A stretch of DNA of 64,000 bases. Origin: Bacteroidia bacterium (lineage in GTDB: Bacteria > Bacteroidota > Bacteroidia > AKYH767-A > OLB10). The translations under genes were made by a program, and so were the position numbers. Numbering within the stretch: the stretch's first letter is position 1; every line of letters begins with the position of its first letter. Shown piece after piece: positions 33,356-42,304 of the stretch. The notes beneath the pieces were generated by a model. That model made no database searches. It was not told the DNA's origin and saw only the letters and a program-made list of their open reading frames with translations. The DNA lies in the NCBI GenBank assembly GCA_016788165.1, contig JAEUTH010000008.1, positions 1 through 64,000 of the forward strand, given 5' to 3'.

Positions 33356-34696
33356 ATGGGTACACGTAATAAAATAGTTGTTTTAGGTGCTGGCGAAAGC
33401 GGTGTGGGTGCCGCAGTACTGGCACAAAAAAAAGGATTTGATGTTTTTGTTTCCGATAAAGGTGTTATCAAACAAAACTATGCAGATATTTTAACTGCAC
33501 ATGAAATTGCCTTTGAGCAAAGTCAGCATAGTTGGGATAAGATGCATAATGCAACAGAGGTAATTAAAAGTCCCGGCATCCCAAACACGGCTCAAATAAT
33601 AAAACAATTCAAGGAGCAAAGCACGCCAATCATTTCCGAAATTGAATTTGCAGCACGTTATACCCAAGCAAAAAAAATATGCATTACAGGTACTAATGGC
33701 AAAACAACTACTACTATGCTTACGTATCACATATTAAGCAAAGCGGGTTTAAAAGTAGGCTTGGCAGGCAATGTGGGTAAAAGTTTTGCTATGCAGGTTG
33801 CACTTGATGCATTTGATTTTTATGTGATTGAGTTAAGCAGTTTTCAGCTGGATGATATGCATCAGTTTAAAGCCGAAATAGCTATACTGTTAAACATCAC
33901 ACCCGATCATTTAGACAGGTATGAATATAGTATGCAGCGTTACATTGATTCTAAAATGCGCATCATACAAAATCAAACCAATGCTGATGCATTTATTTTT
34001 AATGATGACGATGCTTTAATAAAAGAAGCTGTACTAAAACACAACCCCAAAAGTAACTGGTATCCTTTTTCAATTACACACAGCACGGGTATGGCTGCTT
34101 ATGCCAACAACGACCAATTAATAATTAATATAAAATCCCAATTCACCATGTCAATTTTCGAACTTGCCATACAAGGCAAACACAATCTGTACAACTCAAT
34201 GGCAGCAGGTATTGCAAGCCGGTTGGTAGATATCCGCAAAGAAGATGTACGCGACAGCATGCAAGATTTTGCATCGGTCGAACATCGTTTAGAATTTGTA
34301 AACACCATATCAGGAGTTGATTTTATTAACGACTCTAAAGCAACCAATATTAATAGTGCATGGTATGCATTAGAAAGTATGAAAAGGCCGGTTATTTGGA
34401 TTGCAGGTGGGCAAGATAAAGGAAACGATTATGAACAACTGCATGATGTGGTAAAAGAAAAGGTAAAAGCGATTGTTTGTTTAGGCGTTGACAACAAAAA
34501 AATTGTTGATGAGTTTAAGTCCATCATCCCCGACATTTTTGAATGTAACACCGCTGATGATGCCGTTAAAGTGGCTTATAAGTTAGCTCGCAAAGGCGAT
34601 ATCGTATTGCTGTCGCCTGCTTGTGCAAGTTTCGATTTGTTTAAAAATTATGAAGACCGTGGCCGTCAGTTTAAAGCCGCAGTAAAATCATTGTAA
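33356..34696 (+). CDS. murD: UDP-MurNAc-L-alanine:D-glutamate ligase MurD
   Basis: MurD adds D-glutamate to UDP-MurNAc-L-alanine with ATP. The 446-residue protein has an N-terminal nucleotide-binding fold (VLGAGESGVGAA, 9-20), the ATP loop [10 protein letters not shown] (about 111-120), the ELSSFQLDD block and the C-terminal 'LLSPACASFDLFKNYEDRG' region that closes the active site. It starts four bases after mraY and leads to ftsW after 22 bases. Confidence 0.97.
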   Translation: MGTRNKIVVLGAGESGVGAAVLAQKKGFDVFVSDKGVIKQNYADILTAHEIAFEQSQHSWDKMHNATEVIKSPGIPNTAQIIKQFKEQSTPIISEIEFAARYTQAKKICITGTNGKTTTTMLTYHILSKAGLKVGLAGNVGKSFAMQVALDAFDFYVIELSSFQLDDMHQFKAEIAILLNITPDHLDRYEYSMQRYIDSKMRIIQNQTNADAFIFNDDDALIKEAVLKHNPKSNWYPFSITHSTGMAAYANNDQLIINIKSQFTMSIFELAIQGKHNLYNSMAAGIASRLVDIRKEDVRDSMQDFASVEHRLEFVNTISGVDFINDSKATNINSAWYALESMKRPVIWIAGGQDKGNDYEQLHDVVKEKVKAIVCLGVDNKKIVDEFKSIIPDIFECNTADDAVKVAYKLARKGDIVLLSPACASFDLFKNYEDRGRQFKAAVKSL

Positions 34697-34718
34697 CCCG
34701 TTTTTAGTAGCATTAAGC

Positions 34719-35864
34719 ATGACCTGGATTGATAAATATTTTAAAGGCGATAGAGTAATTTGGCTCATCGTTATTTTATTATCTATATTTTCATTGTTAG
34801 CTGTATATAGCTCAACAGGTACATTAGCTTATAAATATCAATCGGGTAATACAGAGTATTACATGCTTAAGCATTTCATAATCCTTTTATTGGGATTGGG
34901 TATTATGTATGCTTCGCATTTGGTTAAATATACCTGGTATGCACGGTTATCAAAAGTGGCGCTTATTATAGTAATTCCATTATTGCTTATAACATTAATT
35001 GGTGGCACACATTTAAATGAAGCAAGCCGTTGGCTTACATTACCTGGCATTGGCTTATCCTTTCAAACATCTGATTTTGCTAAACTCGGACTATTGCTTT
35101 ATGTGTCGCGGATGCTATCCATAAAGCAAGATAATATTAAAGATTTTAAAAGTGCATTCATTCCCATTATGTTACCGGTACTGGTTGTTTGCGGTTTAAT
35201 ATTGCCGGCTAACTTTAGTACCGCTGCTGTGTTATTTGCATGCAGTGTTTGTTTGATGTTTATAGGTAGAATAAGTCTGAAATATTTAGGCGGCTTAATG
35301 TTAATTGGCATTGCAGGTTTGGCTTTGTTTATTGCCATTGCAAAGTTTACAGGTTACACCGGCCGTATAGAAACATGGAGCAATCGTATCGAAAACTTTA
35401 ACGACAAAAGTAGTGGCGGAAATTTTCAGGCCGAGCAAGCAAAAATTGCCATTGCAAAGGGAGGGATTTTAGGTGTTGGCCCCGGTAATTCAACACAACG
35501 CAATTTTTTACCGCATCCTTATTCAGATATGATTTTTGCAATTGTTTGCGAAGAGTACGGGCTTTGGGGTGCACTTGTTGTGGTAGGTCTTTATGTACTG
35601 TTACTATACCGTGCTATATTATTAATCAGACAAAGTCCGGGTGCATTTGCAACATTGTTTGCAGCCGGATGTAGTTTTGGTTTGGTATTACAAGCTATGA
35701 TAAACATGGCTGTGGCAACTAATTTATTTCCGGTAACAGGTCAACCGCTGCCTATGTTAAGTATGGGTGGTACATCAATATGGTTTACCAGTTTATCAAT
35801 TGGCATTTTGCTAAGCGTTAGCCGCGATGTAAATAAGGAAGGAGGCGAACTTGCCCATGCATAG
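34719..35864 (+). CDS. ftsW: Septal peptidoglycan polymerase FtsW (SEDS family)
   Basis: FtsW polymerises lipid II at the septum together with FtsI. The 381-residue protein has about ten membrane helices and the SEDS blocks 'YSSTGT', 'GIGLSFQTSDFAKLGLL' (the region of the catalytic aspartate), 'GPGNSTQRNFLPHPYSDMIF' and 'TGQPLPMLSMGGTS'. Its 3' end overlaps the start of murG by 8 bases if the murG ATG is used, and contains the purine-rich GGAGG that may serve murG. Confidence 0.95.
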   Translation: MTWIDKYFKGDRVIWLIVILLSIFSLLAVYSSTGTLAYKYQSGNTEYYMLKHFIILLLGLGIMYASHLVKYTWYARLSKVALIIVIPLLLITLIGGTHLNEASRWLTLPGIGLSFQTSDFAKLGLLLYVSRMLSIKQDNIKDFKSAFIPIMLPVLVVCGLILPANFSTAAVLFACSVCLMFIGRISLKYLGGLMLIGIAGLALFIAIAKFTGYTGRIETWSNRIENFNDKSSGGNFQAEQAKIAIAKGGILGVGPGNSTQRNFLPHPYSDMIFAIVCEEYGLWGALVVVGLYVLLLYRAILLIRQSPGAFATLFAAGCSFGLVLQAMINMAVATNLFPVTGQPLPMLSMGGTSIWFTSLSIGILLSVSRDVNKEGGELAHA

Positions 35865-36966
35865 TATCAGAGCAATAATTAGTGGTGGTGGTACAGGTGG
35901 CCACATATTTCCGGCAATTGCAATTGCCAATGCGCTAAAAAAAATAAATCCTGAAAACGAAATTTTATTTGTGGGTGCTAAAGGACGCATGGAAATGGAA
36001 AAAGTTCCGGCTGCCGGCTATCGTATCGAAGGCCTTTGGATTAGTGGTTTTCAGCGCAAATTAACTTTAGATAATTTATCGTTTCCCTTCAAACTTATCA
36101 GCAGCTTATACAAAGCAGCACGCATTATTAAAACATTTAAACCAAATGTTGCTGTTGGTGTGGGTGGTTATGCAAGTGGTCCATTGTTACAACAAGCAGC
36201 AAGTAAAAATATACCCTGTTTAATCCAGGAACAAAATTCATATCCGGGTATTACAAATAAAATTTTAGCAAGCAAAGTACAACGCATATGCGTTGCCTAC
36301 GATGGCATGGATAAATATTTTGATGCAACTAAAATTGTAAAATACGGCAATCCCGTACGTGACGAAATGTTGGCCATTGCAGGCAAACGCAACGATGCAC
36401 TTGCTTTCTTTAAATTAAACACATCGCATAAAGTAATTTTAGTTGTAGGTGGTAGTTTAGGTGCGCGTACTATAAATCAAAGCATAGAAGCGAATCTTAA
36501 AAACTTTGCTGATACACAAACACAGGTTATCTGGCAAACAGGCAAAGCCTATTATCAAACAGCCGTTGCAGCCGCAAAAAACTTTTCCAATGTAGTTGTT
36601 GTTGATTTTATTACCCGTATGGATTTGGCTTTTGCTGTAGCCGATATCATTGTATCGCGCGCAGGAGCAAGCACTTTATCCGAGTTGGCTATAATTGGTA
36701 AACCTGCAATATTAATCCCATCGCCCAACGTTGCCGAAGATCATCAGACAAAAAATGCACAAGCTTTGGTAAAGCACAATGCGGCAATATTGGTTACTGA
36801 TACCGCTTGCAATAGCCAATTATGGCCGGCAATAAACAATGTGTTGCAGGATGATTTGTTAGCAGAACAACTTTCGAAAAATATTAGTGCTATGGCATTA
36901 CATAATGCTGCACATCACATAGCTATCGAAGTAATTGCCTTAGCGCAAAAACAAAAAGTACAATGA
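35857..36966 (+). CDS. murG: UDP-GlcNAc:lipid I GlcNAc transferase MurG
   Basis: MurG adds GlcNAc to lipid I to give lipid II at the cytoplasmic membrane face. The N-terminal GGGTGGHIFPA motif (about 9-19), the second GGSLGA loop, the GQNSYPG-equivalent EQNSYPG and the C-terminal IPSPNVAEDHQTKNA donor site are visible. I chose the ATG at 35857 (MHSIRAIISGG) over the TTG at 35851. An AAGGAGG at 35839-35845 lies upstream of both. The start overlaps ftsW and the end overlaps murC by four bases (ATGA). Confidence 0.95.
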   Translation: MHSIRAIISGGGTGGHIFPAIAIANALKKINPENEILFVGAKGRMEMEKVPAAGYRIEGLWISGFQRKLTLDNLSFPFKLISSLYKAARIIKTFKPNVAVGVGGYASGPLLQQAASKNIPCLIQEQNSYPGITNKILASKVQRICVAYDGMDKYFDATKIVKYGNPVRDEMLAIAGKRNDALAFFKLNTSHKVILVVGGSLGARTINQSIEANLKNFADTQTQVIWQTGKAYYQTAVAAAKNFSNVVVVDFITRMDLAFAVADIIVSRAGASTLSELAIIGKPAILIPSPNVAEDHQTKNAQALVKHNAAILVTDTACNSQLWPAINNVLQDDLLAEQLSKNISAMALHNAAHHIAIEVIALAQKQKVQ

Positions 36967-38348
36967 ATTTCGACAAACTAAAATATGTTTATTTCATTGG
37001 CATTGGCGGCATTGGCATGAGTGCCTTGGCACGTTATTTTAAAGCAATGGGATGTCAGGTAGCTGGATATGATAAAACGGCTACCACATTAACGCAGCAG
37101 CTTATTAACGAGGGCATGCAAGTACAATTTGACGAAACTGTTGCTGCATTGCCACCATTTATAAACAATGCAAAAACGGATGAGTTGCTTATTGTTTATA
37201 CTCCGGCTATACCAAAAACACATGCAGGCTTAATGTATTTGCAAAATAAATTTAAAATTTATAAACGCGCGCAAGTGTTGGGTTTTATTACGCAAAACAG
37301 TAAAACCATTGCAGTTGCAGGTACACATGGCAAAACTACCACATCAAGTATTGTTGCGCATTTGCTGGTAAGCAACGGTTGTAATTGCTCGGCATTTTTA
37401 GGCGGCATTGCTACTAATTACAATACTAATTTTATTAGCGGCAATGCTGCAAAACCCAACCATGTGGTAGTGGTAGAAGCCGATGAGTATGACAGGTCCT
37501 TTCTTACCTTATTCCCCGAAGTAGCCATTGTAACTTCTATGGATGCCGACCATTTAGATATCTATTCTAATCACCAAACGCTTATTCAATGTTATCATCA
37601 ATTTGTGCAGCAAGTACAATCCGGTGGATGTATAATCATTAAAAGTGGTTTGCCCATAACAACAACTGCTGCCAAACAAATCAGTTATTCCACAGCCCAA
37701 CCTGCACAGGCTGTTGCCGATAATATTCGCATAGCTGATGGTAATTATTTATTTGATTATAAATTTGAAAACGTTTCTATATCTGATTTACAATTGGGCT
37801 TGCCGGGTCGTCATAACATCGAAAATGCTGTAGCAGCAATTACGGCTGTGTTGCAATATCAGCTTAATGCAATGCAAATCCGCAATGCACTGCAATCGTA
37901 CCAGGGTGTAAAGCGCAGGTATGAAAAAATATTTGCTAATAATAAAGTTCAATACATTGATGACTATGCACATCATCCCGAAGAATTACGTGCAGCAATT
38001 TTATCAGCTCAGGAACTCAACTCCGGAAAAAAAATAACCGTAATATTTCAACCCCATTTATTTACACGCACACGCGATTTTGCTGATGCATTTGCTGCTG
38101 TACTTAGTTTAGTGCAGCAGGTAATTCTGCTTCCAATTTATCCGGCACGCGAGCTGCCTATCGATGGCGTAACATCACAAATGCTGGCTGATAAAATATC
38201 GTGTAACGTACAACTTTGTGAAAAAGAAAATCTGCTGCAAGTTTTGCAAACCAAACAATTGCAAGTTTTACTAACCTTAGGTGCGGGTGATATTGATCAA
38301 TTGGTTAATCCGATTTCACAATTTTTATCACAACGCTATGAAAACTAA
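36963..38348 (+). CDS. murC: UDP-MurNAc:L-alanine ligase MurC
   Basis: MurC adds L-alanine to UDP-MurNAc, the first amino acid of the stem peptide. The 461-residue protein shows the N-terminal GIGGIGMSALA (13-23), the ATP loop GTHGKTTTSS (about 120-129), the EADEYDRSF block and 'DDYAHHPEE' in the C-terminal half. It overlaps murG by four bases, and its last 11 bases overlap the start of ftsQ, which points to coupled translation. Confidence 0.97.
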   Translation: MNFDKLKYVYFIGIGGIGMSALARYFKAMGCQVAGYDKTATTLTQQLINEGMQVQFDETVAALPPFINNAKTDELLIVYTPAIPKTHAGLMYLQNKFKIYKRAQVLGFITQNSKTIAVAGTHGKTTTSSIVAHLLVSNGCNCSAFLGGIATNYNTNFISGNAAKPNHVVVVEADEYDRSFLTLFPEVAIVTSMDADHLDIYSNHQTLIQCYHQFVQQVQSGGCIIIKSGLPITTTAAKQISYSTAQPAQAVADNIRIADGNYLFDYKFENVSISDLQLGLPGRHNIENAVAAITAVLQYQLNAMQIRNALQSYQGVKRRYEKIFANNKVQYIDDYAHHPEELRAAILSAQELNSGKKITVIFQPHLFTRTRDFADAFAAVLSLVQQVILLPIYPARELPIDGVTSQMLADKISCNVQLCEKENLLQVLQTKQLQVLLTLGAGDIDQLVNPISQFLSQRYEN

Positions 38349-39153
38349 AATACAACAGTTGATAAAAAAATGGTGGGCAACCGTAATGTGGGCTTTGGTG
38401 TTGACAAGTGCAGCAATATCGTTTGCATTTATGCACAGCAAGCAAAACCATGAAGTTTGTAAAAAACTGATTATTCAGAATGTGGATGATAAAAATGGTT
38501 TTATAGACAATGCAGATATACTTGAAATGCTTGCACTAAAAAGTTTAAACCCTATTGGTAAACCTATAAATGAAATTAACACGGCTTTGTTAGAAAATAT
38601 CATCAATAGTAATCCTTACGTTGCTAACACCGAAGTATTTTCAACCATTGACGGCAAGGTTCATGTTACAATAAGGCAACGCAATCCGGTGGTGCGTATC
38701 ATTAATCAAACAGGCGAAAACTATTACATTGATGATACAGGCTATCTGATGCCTGTATCGCCAAAATTTACTTCAGATGTTTTGGTTGCTAACGGTTACA
38801 TTAATGATGTTTACAACCATAAACAAATTAATACTTCAACAGATAGTACTACTGATGTGTTGTCGCAAATATTTAAGGTAGCTACTTATCTGCAAAGCGA
38901 TACCATACGTAACACCCTGTTTACGCAACTATTTGTAACAAATAACAAACAGTTGGAATTAGTACCGCGTATTGGCAATCACATAGTTCAAATTGGTAAT
39001 GCAAGTGCACTGCCCGAAAAAATAAATAAGCTAATGGTGTTTTATGTAAAAGGATTAAATAAAACCGGATGGGATACCTACAGTACCATTAACGTACAAT
39101 ACCACAGTCAGGTAGTATGTACGCGGAAACAAGAACTTGACAAACAACAATAA
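38338..39153 (+). CDS. ftsQ: Cell division protein FtsQ
   Basis: FtsQ links early and late divisome parts through FtsB/FtsL. The 271-residue protein has a short basic cytoplasmic tail, one membrane helix (about 14-35) and a periplasmic region with a POTRA-like domain (about 45-115) and a beta domain. I chose the ATG at 38338 (MKTKIQQLIKKWW), which overlaps the murC stop by 11 bases, since the further-upstream start at 38281 would add an extension buried in murC. The sequence is diverged; position between murC and ftsA makes the call secure. Confidence 0.9.
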   Translation: MKTKIQQLIKKWWATVMWALVLTSAAISFAFMHSKQNHEVCKKLIIQNVDDKNGFIDNADILEMLALKSLNPIGKPINEINTALLENIINSNPYVANTEVFSTIDGKVHVTIRQRNPVVRIINQTGENYYIDDTGYLMPVSPKFTSDVLVANGYINDVYNHKQINTSTDSTTDVLSQIFKVATYLQSDTIRNTLFTQLFVTNNKQLELVPRIGNHIVQIGNASALPEKINKLMVFYVKGLNKTGWDTYSTINVQYHSQVVCTRKQELDKQQ

Positions 39154-39191
39154 TTATATAGTATATAACCTACGTTAGTAATATTAAAAAT

Positions 39192-40478
39192 ATGAATCAA
39201 TCAAATATCATAGTTGGTTTAGACATTGGCACTACAAAAATTTGTGCCATTGTAGGAAGCAGAGATCAGTATGGAAGAGTAAAAATCCTGGGTAAAGGTC
39301 ATTCGGAAAGTTTGGGTGTTTTACGCGGTGTAGTTACAAATATCGAACGTACGGTAGAAGCCATCAAACAAGCAGTAGCCGAAGCCGATTCAAAATCAGA
39401 TGTTATAATTAAAGATGTGCATGTGGGTATAGCTGGTCAGCATATTAAAAGTTTACAAAATCGTGGGATGCGCACACGACATAATATTGATGATGAAATT
39501 TCGCAACAGGATATTGATGCCATAGTGGACGACATGTACAAACTTGCAATGAAACCGGGCGAAGAAATTATACATGTTATTCCGCAAGAATACATTGTTG
39601 ATAAGGAGCCAAATATTAAGGATCCGATTGGCATGAGTGGCATACAGTTAGAAGTAAACTGCCACATAATTACAGGTTTAGTTACTGCAGCCAACAACAT
39701 TCAGAAATGTGTACGCAAAGCAAATTTAAATCCGCTTGATTTAATTTTAGAACCATTGGCATCGGCCGAAGCAGTGCTTACTGACGAAGAAAAAGAAGCC
39801 GGTGTAGTTTTAGTTGATATTGGTGGCGGCACAACTGATATTGCCATATTTCAGGATGGTATTATCCGTCACACTGCTGTAATTCCCTTTGGCGGCAATG
39901 TAATTACCGAAGATATTAAGAATGGCTGCTCGATTATTAAAGGGCAAGCCGAATTGTTGAAAGTAAAATTTGGTTCGGCATTGGCATCGCAAACCAGCGA
40001 CCATGAAATTGTATCAATTCCGGGATTAAAAGGTAGGGAACCAAAAGAAATTTCGGTTCGCAATTTAGCTAGTATTATCCAAGCACGCATGGAAGAGATA
40101 ATAGAGAATGTGTATTTCGAAATTAAAAACTCAGGCTATTCAAAAAAACTAATTGCAGGTGCTGTTATTACCGGTGGCGGTGCACAATTAAAACACATAC
40201 AACAATTGTTCGAACTTATTACGGGCATGGATGCACGTATCGGATATCCGAACGAACATTTGAGTGCAGGTAACGATGAAATAAAGAGCCCCATGTTTGC
40301 TACAGCAGTAGGCTTGGTAATAATGGGCTTAAACGATGCTGAAAAAAATCAAAATAAAACACAGATAAAGCCGGATGAGCAAACTACAGTACCCATGCAG
40401 CCAACAAAAAAGCGGGGTAACTTTTTTAATGCCATTAAAGAGCTTTTTAGTGATGACGAAACAGATAGAGAATTATAA
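39192..40478 (+). CDS. ftsA: Cell division protein FtsA
   Basis: FtsA is an actin-like ATPase that ties FtsZ to the membrane. The 428-residue protein shows the phosphate-1 motif VGLDIGTTKICAIVG (8-22), 'VLVDIGGGTTDIAIF' (phosphate 2, about 208-222), and 'AGAVITGGGAQLK' (adenosine site, about 320-332). The C-terminus is basic (KKRGNFFNAIKELF) and can form the amphipathic helix that binds the membrane. It is followed by ftsZ after 33 bases. Confidence 0.97.
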   Translation: MNQSNIIVGLDIGTTKICAIVGSRDQYGRVKILGKGHSESLGVLRGVVTNIERTVEAIKQAVAEADSKSDVIIKDVHVGIAGQHIKSLQNRGMRTRHNIDDEISQQDIDAIVDDMYKLAMKPGEEIIHVIPQEYIVDKEPNIKDPIGMSGIQLEVNCHIITGLVTAANNIQKCVRKANLNPLDLILEPLASAEAVLTDEEKEAGVVLVDIGGGTTDIAIFQDGIIRHTAVIPFGGNVITEDIKNGCSIIKGQAELLKVKFGSALASQTSDHEIVSIPGLKGREPKEISVRNLASIIQARMEEIIENVYFEIKNSGYSKKLIAGAVITGGGAQLKHIQQLFELITGMDARIGYPNEHLSAGNDEIKSPMFATAVGLVIMGLNDAEKNQNKTQIKPDEQTTVPMQPTKKRGNFFNAIKELFSDDETDREL

Positions 40479-40511
40479 CAAACCAACATAACTAAAACAA
40501 AACTAAATAAT

Positions 40512-42107
40512 ATGAGCAATATGGAATTTGAAATCAACAAGGAACGCCCCTCAATAATCAAAGTAATTGGTGTTGGTGGCGGTGGCAGTAATGCAGTAAA
40601 TCACATGTATCGTCAAGGCATTAAAGGTGTAGATTTTATGGTGTGTAATACCGATGCACAAGCATTGGAGATTAGCCCTGTGCCTTTTAAAATTCAACTG
40701 GGCCCTGGCCTTACCGAAGGCCGTGGTGCAGGTTCATTACCTGAAGTAGGAAAAAATTCAGCTATCGAAAATATTGATGATTTGAAAAGTGCTTTAGCTA
40801 ACAATACCAAAATGGTTTTTATTACTGCCGGTATGGGTGGTGGAACCGGTACCGGTGCCGCGCCAATAATTGCTGGTGTGGCTAAAGAAATGGGTATTCT
40901 AACTGTTGGTATCGTTACGGTTCCATTCGCATTCGAAGGGAAGAAACGTAAAACACAAGCCGGTAATGGTATTGAAGAATTAAAAAAGAATGTAGATACT
41001 TTACTTATTATTTGTAACGATAAACTACGTGAAATACATGGCGATTTAAAACTTACCGAAGCATTTGGCCGTGCTGATGATATACTTACCATAGCAGCCA
41101 AATCAATAGCCGAAATTATAACGGTAACGGGATACATAAACGTAGATTTTGCCGATGTGCAAACCGTATTAAAAGATAGCGGTGTAGCCATTATGGGAAG
41201 CGCCAATGCCGAAGGCGAAAACCGAGCATTAAAAGCTGCGCAGTTAGCATTGGATAGTCCATTGTTAAATGATAGTAATATTACAGGTGCACGATATATT
41301 TTATTAAATATTAACTCAGGCAAGTTAGAAGTTACTATGGATGAAATTGGCGAGATAACGGATTATATTCAGGAACAAGCAGGCAGCACAGCCGATATTA
41401 TTATGGGTACGGGTAAAGATGATAGCTTAGGCGAGCGAATTGCTGTTACTGTAATTGCAACCGGGTTTAAAACCAATACCGAAATTGAAACCGAGCAAAA
41501 CCGCCCGGCAAAAGTGGTACATACATTAGAAGGTAATACAGCAAAAGCAACGGCAATACCGGAACCATCTTTATTAAAGCCCGAGCCTCCTATCGAAATT
41601 AAACCCATTGAACAAAGGTTACCCATCTTTACCCAACCGGCTGAGCCTGTTCAGCCGGAAGAAAATCACTACGTTGTTTCCGACAGCGAAAGCACATTCG
41701 ATTACGATTTAAAACTGACTAATACCATTGAAACTGAAAATTTAGAAACCGAATCACAAAACGAATTTGGCGAAATACCATCGGCCGAAATAGATAATCA
41801 TGTAGTTACTTTCGAACGTATGGGCGACAAGCCCGAGCCTGTTGCAACCGATGCCGGTGATCAGTACAGCAAAACACGCGAACGCATAATGAAATTGCGC
41901 GAACTAAGTTTTAAATTTCAGGGAAGTAACAACAACAACATTTCCGATTTAGAAAACGTGCCTGCATACAAACGCAGAAATATACAACTGCAAAATGTAC
42001 CGGCTTCAGGCGAATCGCAAATTTCGCGCTTTACCGTTGGCGAAAACGAGCAAAAGCAAACAGAAATTAAATCGAACAATACCTTTCTGCACGATAGGGT
42101 TGATTAA
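40512..42107 (+). CDS. ftsZ: Cell division protein FtsZ, long C-terminal form
   Basis: FtsZ is the tubulin-like GTPase of the Z-ring. The 531-residue protein has GVGGGGSNAVNHM (about 21-33), the tubulin signature GGGTGTGAAP (about 114-123), the T7-loop region and a long linker (about 330-480) rich in Glu, Pro and Thr. The end holds blocks seen in Bacteroidota FtsZ: ENVPAYKRRNIQL and SNNTFLHDRVD as the last 11 residues. E. coli FtsZ is 383 residues, so most of the extra length is linker. An ATG nine bases downstream is an alternative start. A terminator follows. Confidence 0.97.
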   Translation: MSNMEFEINKERPSIIKVIGVGGGGSNAVNHMYRQGIKGVDFMVCNTDAQALEISPVPFKIQLGPGLTEGRGAGSLPEVGKNSAIENIDDLKSALANNTKMVFITAGMGGGTGTGAAPIIAGVAKEMGILTVGIVTVPFAFEGKKRKTQAGNGIEELKKNVDTLLIICNDKLREIHGDLKLTEAFGRADDILTIAAKSIAEIITVTGYINVDFADVQTVLKDSGVAIMGSANAEGENRALKAAQLALDSPLLNDSNITGARYILLNINSGKLEVTMDEIGEITDYIQEQAGSTADIIMGTGKDDSLGERIAVTVIATGFKTNTEIETEQNRPAKVVHTLEGNTAKATAIPEPSLLKPEPPIEIKPIEQRLPIFTQPAEPVQPEENHYVVSDSESTFDYDLKLTNTIETENLETESQNEFGEIPSAEIDNHVVTFERMGDKPEPVATDAGDQYSKTRERIMKLRELSFKFQGSNNNNISDLENVPAYKRRNIQLQNVPASGESQISRFTVGENEQKQTEIKSNNTFLHDRVD

Positions 42108-42134
42108 AATAAGATTGTTATAGGTTTTTGAGTT

Positions 42135-42165
42135 AGGCTGTCAGAATTTATTTTGACAGCCTTTT
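42135..42165 (+). terminator. Rho-independent terminator of the dcw cluster
   Basis: A 9-bp stem (AGGCTGTCA at 42135-42143, TGACAGCCT at 42154-42162) followed by TTTT lies 28 bases after the ftsZ stop codon. It is the first strong stem after the start of mraZ, in line with one long transcription unit. Confidence 0.8.
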
Positions 42166-42304
42166 CTATTTATGACAACTTCGAATTTATTAGTTCGCAG
42201 TTATTAAAAACCCGTAAAAAGTATGTAACTGTTACTATATAGTTTCTGATAGCATGCAGCTAAAACAGTAAATTGTAAATCTAAACTTTATTTTAAAAGC
42301 AGCA

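Noticed and set aside
38281-38337. Upstream GTG start for ftsQ
   Set aside because: It would extend FtsQ by 19 residues encoded inside murC with no membrane-protein logic. The ATG at 38338 with an 11-base overlap is the simple choice.
40694-41323. 209-codon antisense frame within ftsZ
   Set aside because: It lies wholly opposite ftsZ, whose product is certain, and the antisense peptide matches no known pattern.
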